The notes below the pieces were generated by a model. It was not told where the DNA came from and searched no databases. It saw nothing but the letters and a program-made list of their open reading frames with translations. A program made the translations under genes and the position numbers. Source: JADGGM01 sp027307005 (GTDB lineage Bacteria > Gemmatimonadota > Gemmatimonadetes > Gemmatimonadales > Gemmatimonadaceae). Taken from it: a stretch of DNA of 64,000 bases. The stretch lies in contig DATIEP010000085.1 in the NCBI GenBank assembly GCA_035455745.1, positions 1 through 64,000 on the forward strand. Reading direction: 5' to 3'. Below, piece after piece: positions 27,464 to 36,155 of this stretch; positions within the stretch are counted from its first letter, which is position 1, and the number at the start of each line of letters is the position of its first letter.

Positions 27464-28972
27464 ATGACCATGTTGCGTCTCACAGCCGCGCTCGCGGCGG
27501 CACTGCTCGTGGGTTCTGCGCCGGTCATGGCGCAGGACTCCACGTCCAAGCGCGATACCACCGCACGCGACACGACGACTGCGCGCGACACCACAGCGCG
27601 CGACTCATCGGCGGTCGTCGACTCGGCTGCCAGGAGCGATACGTTGGTCGCGCCGAAGTTGACGATGCCCGAGACGCCGGGCACAGCGCCGCTGCCTGCG
27701 CAGCCGGAGATGCCTGCACCCGGGACCATGATTCCGATCGATGGCGTCGTGGCCGTGGTCGGCGATCAGCCGATTCTGCGGAGCGACATCGAAGACGCGA
27801 TCAACGCGTTCCGGGCGCAGGGCGGGCAGCTTCCCACCGATTCGGCGGGAGAGGCGCACATGATCCACGACATGCTGTCGCAGATCATCGACGAAGAGCT
27901 GCTCGTCCAGGAGGCACACGCCGAAAAGATCGACGTCTCGGACAACGACCTTGCCACCGAGGTCGATCAACGGTTCCAGCAAGTCCGCGGACGCTTCCCG
28001 AGCGACGCCGAGTTCCGGCAGCAGCTGAAATTGTCGGGCTTTGCGACGCCCGATGAGTTCCGCCGTTTCCTCCTCGACAAAGCGCGGCGCGAATCGCTGC
28101 AGCAGAAGCTGTTCGAAAAACTGCGCAACGACGGGAAGCTCGCGAGCGTGCCTGTCTCGGAAGTCGAGGTCGACTCGATGTTCCAGGCGACCAAAGGACA
28201 GATCCAGAAGCTGCCGGCTACCGTCACGTATCGACAGATCGTGATTTCGCCGCAGCCGAGCCCGAAAGAAGATTCGGCGGCGCTGCTCAAGGCCGACTCG
28301 CTCCTGACGGAGATCCGCAAGGGCGGCGACTTCGCGCAGATCGCCAAGCACGAATCGATGGATCTGTCCACGAAGGACCAGGGCGGGGACCTGGGCTGGC
28401 ACCGGCGCGGGGAGTTCGTGCCTAACTTCGATGCGATGTACTTCGCGCTACCGCCGGGCCAGGTGAGTCCGATCATCAAGACGGTGTTCGGGTATCACAT
28501 CATCAAGATCGATCGCGTGCAGCCGGCCGAAGTGCGCGGAAGCCAGATCCTCATTCGCCCCAAGATCGACTCGGCGGACATCGCGCGTGCGCGCAAGCTC
28601 GCGGACAGCGTGACCGACTTGTGGAGACACGGCGCGTCGTACGACAGCCTCGCCGCCAAGTACCACGATGTGTCGGAAGAGAAGTTGATGCCCGATCCGT
28701 TCCCGCAGGCGTCGCTGCCCAAGGAGTACCAGATGGCCATCGCGGGACACAAGAAGGGCGACATTCTCGAGCCGTTCACGATCATGGACAAGACGCGCGG
28801 AGTGCCGAAGTTCTTCATCCTCGAGTTGACGTCCATCAGCGGCGCGCGCGAACCGACGCTGGCCGACTATCGCGAACGCATCCGCGACCAGCTGTCGCAG
28901 CAGAAGGCCATTCGCCACTATCTCGATTCGCTGCGGAAGGATACGTACGTCGCCGTGCTCAACGTGCCCTGA
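27464..28972 (+). CDS. surA: SurA-like periplasmic chaperone / peptidyl-prolyl isomerase
   Basis: 502 residues with a signal peptide ending APVMAQ. Immediately after it lies a low-complexity Arg-Asp-Thr-Thr-Ala repeat (about residues 28-46), a probably flexible linker. The SurA N-terminal chaperone domain starts DGVVAVVGDQPILRSDIEDA (about 94) and extends to SLQQKLFEKLRND. A parvulin domain follows (TVTYRQIVISPQP through VFGYHIIKIDRVQ, about 255-355), and the C-terminal helix returns to the chaperone core. It guides beta-barrel proteins to the outer membrane, consistent with TamA, TolC and barrel genes in the window. The order surA-like, S4 protein, pdxA resembles the surA-pdxA linkage of enterobacteria. 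Confidence 0.9.
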   Translation: MTMLRLTAALAAALLVGSAPVMAQDSTSKRDTTARDTTTARDTTARDSSAVVDSAARSDTLVAPKLTMPETPGTAPLPAQPEMPAPGTMIPIDGVVAVVGDQPILRSDIEDAINAFRAQGGQLPTDSAGEAHMIHDMLSQIIDEELLVQEAHAEKIDVSDNDLATEVDQRFQQVRGRFPSDAEFRQQLKLSGFATPDEFRRFLLDKARRESLQQKLFEKLRNDGKLASVPVSEVEVDSMFQATKGQIQKLPATVTYRQIVISPQPSPKEDSAALLKADSLLTEIRKGGDFAQIAKHESMDLSTKDQGGDLGWHRRGEFVPNFDAMYFALPPGQVSPIIKTVFGYHIIKIDRVQPAEVRGSQILIRPKIDSADIARARKLADSVTDLWRHGASYDSLAAKYHDVSEEKLMPDPFPQASLPKEYQMAIAGHKKGDILEPFTIMDKTRGVPKFFILELTSISGAREPTLADYRERIRDQLSQQKAIRHYLDSLRKDTYVAVLNVP

Positions 28973-28975
28973 CCG

Positions 28976-29248
28976 GTGCGCGTGGACCTCGCGCTGAAAC
29001 GATTGCTGCTCGTGCGCAGCAGAAGCGAGGGCAAGGAAGCGTGTGACGTCGGTGCGGTGACGGTGAACGGCGTGCGCGCCAAAGCGTCCACCGAGGTACG
29101 CGCCGGCGACCGCATCGGCATCGAGTACGCGGACCGGTCGCTCGGCATCGAGCTCACGGGCGAGATCGGGACTAACGTTAGTCGCGCGCAGGCCAGGACC
29201 CTCTATCGCGTGCTGCGGGACGAGCGCACGTCCGACGGCGCCTCGTGA
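28976..29248 (+). CDS. S4-domain RNA-binding protein (Hsp15-like)
   Basis: 90 residues from the GTG at 28976, 3 nt after surA. The S4 motif is RVDLALKRLLLVRSRSEGKE through TVNGVRAKASTEVRAGDRI, as in Hsp15/HslR and related ribosome-associated proteins, which bind peptidyl-tRNA-carrying 50S subunits. The rest is a short basic tail. Its stop is overlapped by the pdxA GTG (GTGA at 29245-29248). A perfect 14-bp palindrome, GACTAACGTTAGTC, at 29169-29182 lies inside the coding sequence. Confidence 0.82.
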   Translation: MRVDLALKRLLLVRSRSEGKEACDVGAVTVNGVRAKASTEVRAGDRIGIEYADRSLGIELTGEIGTNVSRAQARTLYRVLRDERTSDGAS

Positions 29249-30138
29249 GCAGCCGCGTGCGTCTCGCGGTCACGCTCGGCGATCCGCGCGGAATCGGTCC
29301 CGAGATCGTCGAACGCGCCGCGCGCGACGCCGCAGTGCTCGCCGTGGCCGAGCTGGTGCTGGTCGGTCCGCGCGGCGCCGGCCTAACGGTGCAGGAAGCG
29401 GTGGGCGAGTGGACGCCCGGCGCCGGCGCCGCACTCGCCGGCTCGTTGGCCGGACTCGCCATCGAGCGCGCCGTTGCCCTCGCCGCCGACGGCGCGGTGC
29501 AGGGCATTGTCACCGCGCCGATCGACAAGAGCGCCCTGCTCGCCGGCGGCTTCGACTATCCTGGGCACACCGAGCTGCTCGCACACCTCACCGGTTCGCG
29601 CGTCGCGATGATGCTCGCGTCCGACCGGCTGCGCGTCGTGCTCGCGACCACACACATCCCGCTGCGCGAGGTGACGCGCGCGCTCACGCGAGACACGATC
29701 GTGGAGGTTGCCGGCGTGACGCGTCGCGGCCTGCAGGAATGGTACGGGCTCGCCACTCCACGCATCGCGTTGTGCGCGCTCAACCCGCACGCAGGCGATG
29801 GCGGCCGGTTTGGCCGCGAAGACGATGAGCTGCTCGCGCCCGCCGCACGCTCGGCCGGTCTCGCGGGCCCGTTCCCGGCCGACACCGTGTTCGTACGCGC
29901 GATTCGCGGCGAATTCGATGCAGTCATCGCCCCGTATCACGACGTGGGCATGACGGCCATCAAGGTCGCGTCGTTCGGCAGCGCAGTGAACGTGACGCTC
30001 GGACTTCCATTTCCCCGCACGTCGCCCGACCACGGCACTGCGTTGGACATCGCCGGCCGCGGACTGGCGGACCCATCGAGCTTCATCGCCGCGGTGTTCG
30101 AGTGCGCGCGCATCGCGCGCGTGCTCGCCGGCCGCTGA
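29245..30138 (+). CDS. pdxA: 4-hydroxythreonine-4-phosphate dehydrogenase (PdxA)
   Basis: 297 residues, GTG start overlapping the S4 gene stop; slightly shorter than the 325-335 of many PdxA proteins, with most of the missing length in the N-terminal half. Motifs in order: LGDPRGIGPEIVERA, VTAPIDKSALL, YPGHTELLAHL, LNPHAGDGGRFGRE, YHDVGMTAIK, LGLPFPRTSPDHGTALDIAG. The His and Asp residues that coordinate the divalent metal are in GHTE, YHDVG and PDHGTA. It oxidises 4-phosphohydroxy-L-threonine in the DXP-dependent vitamin B6 pathway. Identity is secure; no other pdx genes are in the window. Confidence 0.93.
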   Translation: MSSRVRLAVTLGDPRGIGPEIVERAARDAAVLAVAELVLVGPRGAGLTVQEAVGEWTPGAGAALAGSLAGLAIERAVALAADGAVQGIVTAPIDKSALLAGGFDYPGHTELLAHLTGSRVAMMLASDRLRVVLATTHIPLREVTRALTRDTIVEVAGVTRRGLQEWYGLATPRIALCALNPHAGDGGRFGREDDELLAPAARSAGLAGPFPADTVFVRAIRGEFDAVIAPYHDVGMTAIKVASFGSAVNVTLGLPFPRTSPDHGTALDIAGRGLADPSSFIAAVFECARIARVLAGR

Positions 30139-30179
30139 CCTATCCGGCGCCGCTCGCGCCGCGTATTCTCAGCGCCACC

Positions 30180-31139
30180 ATGCCTCCAGCGCACGCCCAT
30201 TCCCCGGGAAATGACCATGCCCACCATCACGGACATGACCACGGACCGGGTCACATGCACGGACCGCTGGAGCATGCGGGCCACCAACGGCGGCTGCGCG
30301 TGGCGCTGGCGATCACGCTCCTCGTGCTCATCGCCGAGCTCGTGGGTGGATTCGCAGCCAACTCGCTCACGCTGCTGGCCGACGCCGGACACATGCTCAC
30401 CGACGTCGCGGCGCTCGGCCTAACGCTGTTCGTCACCTGGTTCAGCCGCCGCCCGGAGACCCCCAAGCGCACGTACGGCTATCTGCGCCTCGAGATCTTC
30501 GCCGCGTTTCTCAACGGCGGCGCACTGCTCGTGATCTCGGCGCTCATCGTGTGGGAGGCGGTGACGCGCATCCGACAGCCGGAGCCGGTGGCAGGCGGAC
30601 TCATGCTCATCATCGCGCTCGTTGGGCTCGTGGCCAACCTGTTCTCGGCGCGCACCCTGCACCCGGCGAGCGAGTCGAGCCTCAACCTGCGTGGCGCCTA
30701 CCTCCATATTCTCGGCGACCTCCTGGGATCGGTCGGCACGGTGGTCGCCGCACTCATCATTCGCATCACGGCGTGGCGTCTCGCCGATCCGATCGCGTCG
30801 ATCATCGTCTCGCTGTTGATTTTGCGCAGCGCGTGGGCGCTCGTCCGGGAATCTGTCGATGTGATGCTGGAGTCGACGCCCTCGCATATCTCGTTGGGCG
30901 CGGTGCGCGCGCAACTCGAGGCCATTCCGGGCATCGAGGCCGTGCACGATCTGCACGTCTGGACGGTGACATCCGGCGTGATCGCCATGAGCACGCACGC
31001 CATCGTGCGCGAGCCGGAGCGGCACCAACACGTGCTGGAGCACGTCCTGGACGCCATGCGGTTGTTCGGCATCCAGCACGTGACGGTCCAGATCGAACAG
31101 CAGGAGATGTACGAGCGAGAGCTGCATCTGCACGCGTAG
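30180..31139 (+). CDS. Cation diffusion facilitator (zinc/cobalt exporter, ZitB/CzcD type)
   Basis: 319 residues from the ATG at 30180. The N-terminal cytosolic tail is His-rich (HAHSPGNDHAHHHGHDHG, about 5-22), typical of zinc-responsive CDF proteins. Six transmembrane helices follow; the transport site is formed by H-x-x-x-D in LADAGHMLTDVAAL and by HILGDLLGSVG. The C-terminal domain has VHDLHVWTVTSGVIAMSTHA, the metal-sensing ferredoxin-like fold. It exports Zn2+ or a similar cation in exchange for protons. Together with the RND pump at 2-7.7 kb it gives the organism two metal exporters. Confidence 0.92.
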   Translation: MPPAHAHSPGNDHAHHHGHDHGPGHMHGPLEHAGHQRRLRVALAITLLVLIAELVGGFAANSLTLLADAGHMLTDVAALGLTLFVTWFSRRPETPKRTYGYLRLEIFAAFLNGGALLVISALIVWEAVTRIRQPEPVAGGLMLIIALVGLVANLFSARTLHPASESSLNLRGAYLHILGDLLGSVGTVVAALIIRITAWRLADPIASIIVSLLILRSAWALVRESVDVMLESTPSHISLGAVRAQLEAIPGIEAVHDLHVWTVTSGVIAMSTHAIVREPERHQHVLEHVLDAMRLFGIQHVTVQIEQQEMYERELHLHA

Positions 31140-31153
31140 CTGGGAGTTCCAGC

Positions 31154-31699
31154 GTGACTCCCGCTCGCGGTGACGCGTCTCTCATCGTCCTCTCACTGCT
31201 CCCCGGAGCGCCCGGGCCCGTCTTGATCTCCGCCGTGGACACATATCGCATCGCGAAAGAGCGTCTGGATGTGACCCTGACGCTGATTGGTGGCGACGTG
31301 GTGGAGGGGCGGATCTTCGTGCCGGCTCCGCTGTTAGGCCATTCCGGCCAGCTCGATCCGGCCGCGGTGTTCAACGACCGGGATTCGTTCTTCCCGCTCG
31401 AGCTGCCGGACGGTGAAGTTCTCCTCATGTGCAAGGCGCGCATCATCGAAGTCGCCGGGCTGCCGTTAGCCGAGGATTCGGATGAGATTCGCGCCTCGGC
31501 TCCGATGTCGCTGTTGCAGATCACGCTCGCCGGCGGCATCACGCACTTCGGCTCCATGCGACTCGAGGTCCGAGCCGATCGCCCGCGCCTGCTCGATTAT
31601 CTGAACGACTGCGAGCAGACCTTCCTCACGCTGTACACCGATCAGGGTGTGCGACTCGTGAATCGCACGATGATCGAATGTGTACGTCCGCTGGACTGA
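31154..31699 (+). CDS. Hypothetical protein upstream of and coupled to the PilT-like ATPase
   Basis: 181 residues from a GTG at 31154, chosen for the GGGAG at 31142-31146 upstream; a start about 20 codons further in is possible. I do not recognise a named domain. The visible pattern is beta-rich, with DTYRIAKERLDVTLTLIGGD, VVEGRIFVPAPLLGHSGQLD, and a final LYTDQGVRLVNRTMIECVRP. The stop is 1 nt before the pilT start, so the two are translated together. A role in pilus retraction or surface sensing is inferred from that linkage only. Confidence 0.65.
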   Translation: MTPARGDASLIVLSLLPGAPGPVLISAVDTYRIAKERLDVTLTLIGGDVVEGRIFVPAPLLGHSGQLDPAAVFNDRDSFFPLELPDGEVLLMCKARIIEVAGLPLAEDSDEIRASAPMSLLQITLAGGITHFGSMRLEVRADRPRLLDYLNDCEQTFLTLYTDQGVRLVNRTMIECVRPLD

Positions 31700-31700
31700 C

Positions 31701-33344
31701 ATGGCTTATCTGGATCGGTTCCTCGCCGCGATGGTCACCAGCCACGCCGACGTGCTGACGCTGGCGGCAGACGACGTCGCGCGGATGACCATCGCCAACA
31801 TCGCGCGACCCGTAACCAAGCAACCGCTGCGCGGCGCGCAGCTTCGCTCGGTGCTGCTCGAGGTTGCCCCATCCGAGGCGCGCGACGCGGTCGGCGCGGG
31901 CAGCGAGGCGTCGTTCACGTACACCTACGACACGATTGCGTACATCGTGTCCATCGTTGCCGGCCCAACGGGACAGTCGGTGGAGATCCGTCCACTGACG
32001 AAGGAGCCCGCGACCGCTCCGGCTGCTCGCCCAACGGAAGCGCCGAGCGAACCGGTTGCCGCCCGTGCGGCAGACAGCGCGGAGCCGCGGCCGAGCGGTC
32101 CGGCGATTTCGGTGGACGACGAGGAGTCCGCGCCCCGGGTGTCTGATGAAATCAACCGCGAGATCCACTGGCTGCTCGAGCAACTCGTGACCCGCGGCGC
32201 GTCCGACCTGCACCTGCGCGTGAGCGAACCGCCCATTCTGCGTCTCCACGGCGAGATGTCGCGCATCGAAGGCCGCGCACCGGTCGACAACGCGACGCTC
32301 GAAGCGATGCTGCTCGCGCTGATGCCGGATCGGAACCGGCGCGAATACGAGAGCATCAACGACACGGATTTCGCGTACGAGATCTCGGGACTCGCGCGCT
32401 TCCGCTGCAACGCGCTGCGCGACCGCCGCGGCGCCGCCGCCGTGTTCCGCGTGATTCCTGCACGCGTCGTCACCGCCGACGAGCTCAGCCTAACGGAAGA
32501 GGTGCAGCGGCTGGCCCACCTGCCGCGCGGCCTCGTGCTGGTCACGGGCCCGACCGGATCCGGCAAGTCGACCACGCTCTGCGCGCTCATCGACCTGGTG
32601 AACAGCACGCGCAGCGACCACGTGGTCACGATCGAAGACCCGATCGAGTTCGTGCACCAGAACAAGCAGTGCATCATCACACAGCGCCAGGTGGGTCTGC
32701 ACACCCAGTCGTTCAAGCATGCCCTGCGCGCCGCGCTGCGTGAAGACCCGGACATCATTCTCGTCGGCGAGCTGCGCGATCTGGAGACGGTGTCGATCGC
32801 GATCGAGACGGCGGAGACCGGACACCTCGTGTTCGGCACGCTGCATACGACGAGCGCCGTGAGCACGGTCGACCGACTCATCGACCAGTTCCCACCCGAC
32901 CGTCAGGCCCAGATCCGCGTGATGCTCTCCGAGTCGCTGCGCGGCGTGATCTCGCAGGTGCTCTGCAAAAAAATCGGCGGCGGACGAGTGGCCGCTCGCG
33001 AAGTGCTGCTCACGATTCCGGCGATTTCGAACCTGATCCGCGAAGGCAAGACGTTCCAGATCCCGTCGATCCTGCAGACGTCCAAGCGGTTAGGCATGGT
33101 GACGCTCAACGACGCGCTGATCGAGCTGGTGGACAACGGGCTCGTCGAGCCGCGCGAAGCGTACGTGAAGGCGAGCGACAAGCAGGGCTTTGCCGGCATG
33201 CTCAAGGCGCGCAATCACAACACGAGCTTCCTGGAAGGCGATCTCAGCGCCACCGCGGGCAGCGGCACCGGAAGCACGACGGCCGTGAAAGCCGAAGGCG
33301 GATTGAAAGCGCCGGCCACGCGGCCCGCGAACGCGGGCCGGTAG
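31701..33344 (+). CDS. pilT: Type IV pilus retraction ATPase PilT-like, with an N-terminal extension
   Basis: 547 residues; PilT is usually 340-380. Residues 1-150 are an additional region (MAYLDRFLAAMVTSHADVLT and a Pro/Ala-rich linker). The core has HLRVSEPPILRLHGEM, Walker A VTGPTGSGKSTTLCALIDLV at about 282, Asp box IEDPIEFVHQNKQCIITQRQ, Walker B EDPDIILVGELRDLETVSIA, and the PilT family HLVFGTLHTTSAVSTVDRLI. The AIRNLIRE-type retraction motif appears as ISNLIREGK. A Gly/Ser/Ala-rich tail ends the protein. It powers pilus retraction, needed for twitching and, in many naturally competent species, DNA uptake. No pilin or pilB gene lies nearby. Confidence 0.92.
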   Translation: MAYLDRFLAAMVTSHADVLTLAADDVARMTIANIARPVTKQPLRGAQLRSVLLEVAPSEARDAVGAGSEASFTYTYDTIAYIVSIVAGPTGQSVEIRPLTKEPATAPAARPTEAPSEPVAARAADSAEPRPSGPAISVDDEESAPRVSDEINREIHWLLEQLVTRGASDLHLRVSEPPILRLHGEMSRIEGRAPVDNATLEAMLLALMPDRNRREYESINDTDFAYEISGLARFRCNALRDRRGAAAVFRVIPARVVTADELSLTEEVQRLAHLPRGLVLVTGPTGSGKSTTLCALIDLVNSTRSDHVVTIEDPIEFVHQNKQCIITQRQVGLHTQSFKHALRAALREDPDIILVGELRDLETVSIAIETAETGHLVFGTLHTTSAVSTVDRLIDQFPPDRQAQIRVMLSESLRGVISQVLCKKIGGGRVAAREVLLTIPAISNLIREGKTFQIPSILQTSKRLGMVTLNDALIELVDNGLVEPREAYVKASDKQGFAGMLKARNHNTSFLEGDLSATAGSGTGSTTAVKAEGGLKAPATRPANAGR

Positions 33345-33371
33345 CGGAGAGCCGCGCCCCGCGTCGCTGAT

Positions 33372-33788
33372 TTAGGTCTTCAAGATCCTCTGCTGCAACT
33401 GCGCCTGCGTCACGTAGTAGCTCTTTGAGTGCATCCGATTCCCACCTGTGTCGCCGAACGTGTGCTCGATCTGCGGCACCGGCGGATTGCTGGGATCGAT
33501 CGGCGCTCCGTCGCTGGACGCGCCGTCGGGATGCAACGTCGCCGCAACCTCCTGCGGCACGTCCCATCCGCCCGCGCGCTCGTCCTGCGGAAATGCGTCG
33601 CCGTCTCCCGCTGTGAGCTCGTCGATCGGTAACTCTCCGTCAGCATCTCCGGACGATCCCCGCGGGCGGACATATTCGTCGCGCTCCTGGTATCCGTAGC
33701 CTCCGAATACCTCGCCGCCACGCATATAGTCGTTGCCGTAGCCGCGCCCGCGGGGATACTCGTTTTCTTTGGCGTCGTTCTGCTCCAT
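33372..33788 (-). CDS. Hypothetical disordered acidic protein
   Basis: 138 residues from the ATG at 33788, preceded by a strong AGGAGG ribosome-binding site at 33793-33798. The composition is Gly, Asp, Glu, Tyr and Arg, with NEYPRGRGYGNDYMRGGEVF and short GYGYQERDEY segments; there is no hydrophobic core or signal. I do not recognise it. It is likely an unstructured cytoplasmic protein expressed divergently from typA. Its 3' end faces the pilT end with 27 nt between. Confidence 0.6.
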   Translation of the reverse strand: MEQNDAKENEYPRGRGYGNDYMRGGEVFGGYGYQERDEYVRPRGSSGDADGELPIDELTAGDGDAFPQDERAGGWDVPQEVAATLHPDGASSDGAPIDPSNPPVPQIEHTFGDTGGNRMHSKSYYVTQAQLQQRILKT

Positions 33789-33876
33789 TGGTCCTCCTTG
33801 GAAGAGGTCGGCCGATCGCCAAACACGCCGCGCACGTCGGACGCGCCGGACACCACGTGTCTCGTGCACGCGCACC

Positions 33877-33926
33877 ACTATACGACCCCGCGCGACTTTT
33901 TCGCGCCGCTCGGGTCGGATATAGTT
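33877..33926. promoter_or_regulatory. Divergent promoter region with inverted -10-like elements
   Basis: The 145-nt gap between the divergent disordered-protein gene and typA contains ACTATACGACCC at about 33877-33888 and GGGTCGGATATAGT at about 33913-33926, near-complementary arms around a 25-nt centre. Each arm supplies a TATAGT -10-like box for one direction, but the plus-strand box lies only 8 nt before the typA ATG, so it could serve only a leaderless or alternative transcript. A dimeric regulator or mutually exclusive promoters are possible; neither is proven. Confidence 0.4.
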
Positions 33927-33933
33927 AAAGGCT

Positions 33934-35769
33934 ATGCTCATTCGTAACATTGCCATCATTGCTCACGTCGACCACGGCAAAACCACACTGGTCGACAAGA
34001 TGCTGCGCCAAGCGGGAGCGTTCCGCGAGAACCAGGTCGTCCAGGAGCGCGTGCTGGACTCGAATCCGCTGGAAAGAGAACGTGGCATCACCATCCTTGC
34101 CAAGAATACTTCCGTCCGGTGGCGAGACGTCAAGATCAATATCGTCGATACGCCGGGTCACGCCGATTTCGGCGGTGAAGTCGAGAGAATTCTAAGAATG
34201 GTGGACGGCGTCCTCCTCGTGGTGGACGCGTTCGACGGTCCCATGCCACAGACCCGTTTCGTCCTCCGCAAGGCGCTCGCGCTCGGCCGAACACCGATCG
34301 TGGTCATCAACAAGATCGATCGCCCCGGTGCGGATCCGCTGCGCGTGCACGATGAAGTGCTCGACCTGTTCATCGAGCTCGAGGCGGATGACGCACAACT
34401 CGATGCACCGGTCGTGTATGCGTCGGCGCGATTGGGCACGGCCACGATGGACATCGACGTTCCCGGCTCCGACCTCACCCCACTGTTCGAGTCCATCGTG
34501 TCGCACGTGCCCCCTCCTCCCGGGGACTCGCAGGGGCCGTTCCAGATGCTCATCTCGACCATCGATCATTCGCCCTACCTCGGCCGACTGGGCATCGGGC
34601 GCATCGAACGCGGGACGGTACGCGTAGGCGACGAAGTGGCGTTGCTGCCGTTGGAGCCGTCGCGTCCTGCGGAGCGCGCGCGCGTGACCAAGCTCTTCGG
34701 ATTCGAGGGACTGGAGCGCGTCGAGCTGCCGGCGGCCCCGACGGGAGAGATCGTCGCGCTTGCGGGACTGGAAGGGGTCGAGATCGGCCTTACGGTGACC
34801 GACGTGGAGCATCCGGACCGCCTCGCGGGAATCGCGGTGGAAGAGCCGACCATTTCCGTCGACTTCATCGTGAACAATTCTCCGTTCGCCGGCAAGGAGG
34901 GACGCTTCGTAACATCGCGGCAGGTGCGCGAGCGGCTCTACAAGGAGTTGGAGCGGAATGTCGCGCTGCGCGTCGAAGACACCGACAACACGGATACGTG
35001 GACGGTGAGCGGACGCGGCGAGTTGCACCTCTCGATTCTCATGGAAACGATGCGTCGGGAGGGGTACGAGTTTCAGGTGTCGCGTCCGCGCGTGATCACG
35101 CGGCGCGGTCCCAACGGGGAACGATTGGAGCCGTATGAAGAGCTGAGCATTGACGTGCCCGAAGAATTTCTGGGCGCGGTGATCGAGAAGCTGGGTCCGC
35201 GCCGCGCGGAGATGCTGGAAATGAAAAATCCGGGACAAGGACTGGTGCGATTGGTGTATCGGATTCCAGCGCGCGGATTATTTGGGTACCGCTCGGAATT
35301 TCTTACTGATACGCGTGGAACAGGCATCCTGCATCATCGCTTTCTCGAATACGGTCAATGGGCGGGTCCGCTCTCGGGGCGCAACCGCGGAGTGTTGGTG
35401 TCCATGGAGGGCGGGGTGGCGGTCGCGTTCGGGCTGTTCAATCTTCAGGAGCGGTCGACGCTGTTCATCGGTCCGGGCACGCCAGTGTACGAGGGCATGA
35501 TCGTTGGAGAAAATTCACGACCGGGTGACATGGACGTGAATCCGACGAAGGAAAAGAAGTTGACGAACATGCGCACGACGGCGAGCGACGAGAACATCCA
35601 GCTCGAGGCGCCGCGGGAGTTGACTTTGGAAGGCGGGTTGGAGTACATCGAGGAAGACGAGTTGATCGAGGTCACGCCGTCTTCGATTCGGTTGCGCAAA
35701 CGATATCTGAGCGCAAACGACAGAAAAAAGTTGTCGCGACAAGAGAAGCGCGAACGCGCCTCTCTGTAA
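33934..35769 (+). CDS. typA: Translational GTPase TypA/BipA
   Basis: 611 residues, the family length. G1 AHVDHGKTTLVDKML (11-25), switch I ERERGITILAKN, G3 DTPGHADFGGEVERI, G4 NKIDRPGADPLRV. The BipA C-terminal block (GRNRGVLVSMEGGVAVAFGL, IVGENSRPGDMDVNPTKEKK) is intact. It is a ribosome-associated GTPase important in cold and stress growth. A weak AAAGG precedes the ATG. The gene is followed 24 nt later by the acidic protein gene, likely in the same transcript. Confidence 0.97.
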   Translation: MLIRNIAIIAHVDHGKTTLVDKMLRQAGAFRENQVVQERVLDSNPLERERGITILAKNTSVRWRDVKINIVDTPGHADFGGEVERILRMVDGVLLVVDAFDGPMPQTRFVLRKALALGRTPIVVINKIDRPGADPLRVHDEVLDLFIELEADDAQLDAPVVYASARLGTATMDIDVPGSDLTPLFESIVSHVPPPPGDSQGPFQMLISTIDHSPYLGRLGIGRIERGTVRVGDEVALLPLEPSRPAERARVTKLFGFEGLERVELPAAPTGEIVALAGLEGVEIGLTVTDVEHPDRLAGIAVEEPTISVDFIVNNSPFAGKEGRFVTSRQVRERLYKELERNVALRVEDTDNTDTWTVSGRGELHLSILMETMRREGYEFQVSRPRVITRRGPNGERLEPYEELSIDVPEEFLGAVIEKLGPRRAEMLEMKNPGQGLVRLVYRIPARGLFGYRSEFLTDTRGTGILHHRFLEYGQWAGPLSGRNRGVLVSMEGGVAVAFGLFNLQERSTLFIGPGTPVYEGMIVGENSRPGDMDVNPTKEKKLTNMRTTASDENIQLEAPRELTLEGGLEYIEEDELIEVTPSSIRLRKRYLSANDRKKLSRQEKRERASL

Positions 35770-35793
35770 TTCACCCTCACGGAGATCCGGGTC

Positions 35794-36105
35794 ATGTTGG
35801 ACGAGTTCGAGTCGTTGGACGCGGCGCAATTCCGCGGGCGCAACAACGACGACCTCGACGAGGACGCGCTGGACGACGACGAGCTGGACGATGATGCGGT
35901 CGATGGGGATGACGACGATCTCGAGTTCGATGATGATGACTTCGAGGACGAGCTCGATGATGAGGATGAGGACGAGGATGATGAGGATGATGACGACGAG
36001 GACTACGACGAGTTCGAAGATGATCTCGTCGATCTCGACGACGAGTATGACGATGTCGAGGAGCAGCGCCCCAACCCGGGCGGCCACCATCGATACGAGG
36101 ACTGA
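35794..36105 (+). CDS. Extremely acidic low-complexity protein
   Basis: 103 residues, of which 60 are Asp or Glu by my count; the block from about 16 to 90 is almost uninterrupted acidic sequence broken by few hydrophobics. The N-terminal MLDEFESLDAAQFRGRNN and C-terminal QRPNPGGHHRYED are less extreme. A GGAG sits about 12 nt before the ATG. I know of no family call from this. Poly-acidic proteins can mimic DNA, bind cations or act as histone-like chaperones, but none is shown here. It lies directly after typA and before a strong hairpin, so it ends that transcription unit. The antisense frame is hydrophobic only because of the GAT/GAC/GAG codons. Confidence 0.7.
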   Translation: MLDEFESLDAAQFRGRNNDDLDEDALDDDELDDDAVDGDDDDLEFDDDDFEDELDDEDEDEDDEDDDDEDYDEFEDDLVDLDDEYDDVEEQRPNPGGHHRYED

Positions 36106-36155
36106 CGCCCGTTAGGCGGCGGCGGCGGGAGCGGCTCGGCGTCGGTCCAATGCAA

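Noticed and set aside
35515..36090. Very hydrophobic open frame on the minus strand opposite typA's end and the acidic protein gene
   Set aside because: It is the complement of GAT/GAC/GAG-rich codons, which read as Val/Ile/Leu. No start context, and it overlaps two better genes.
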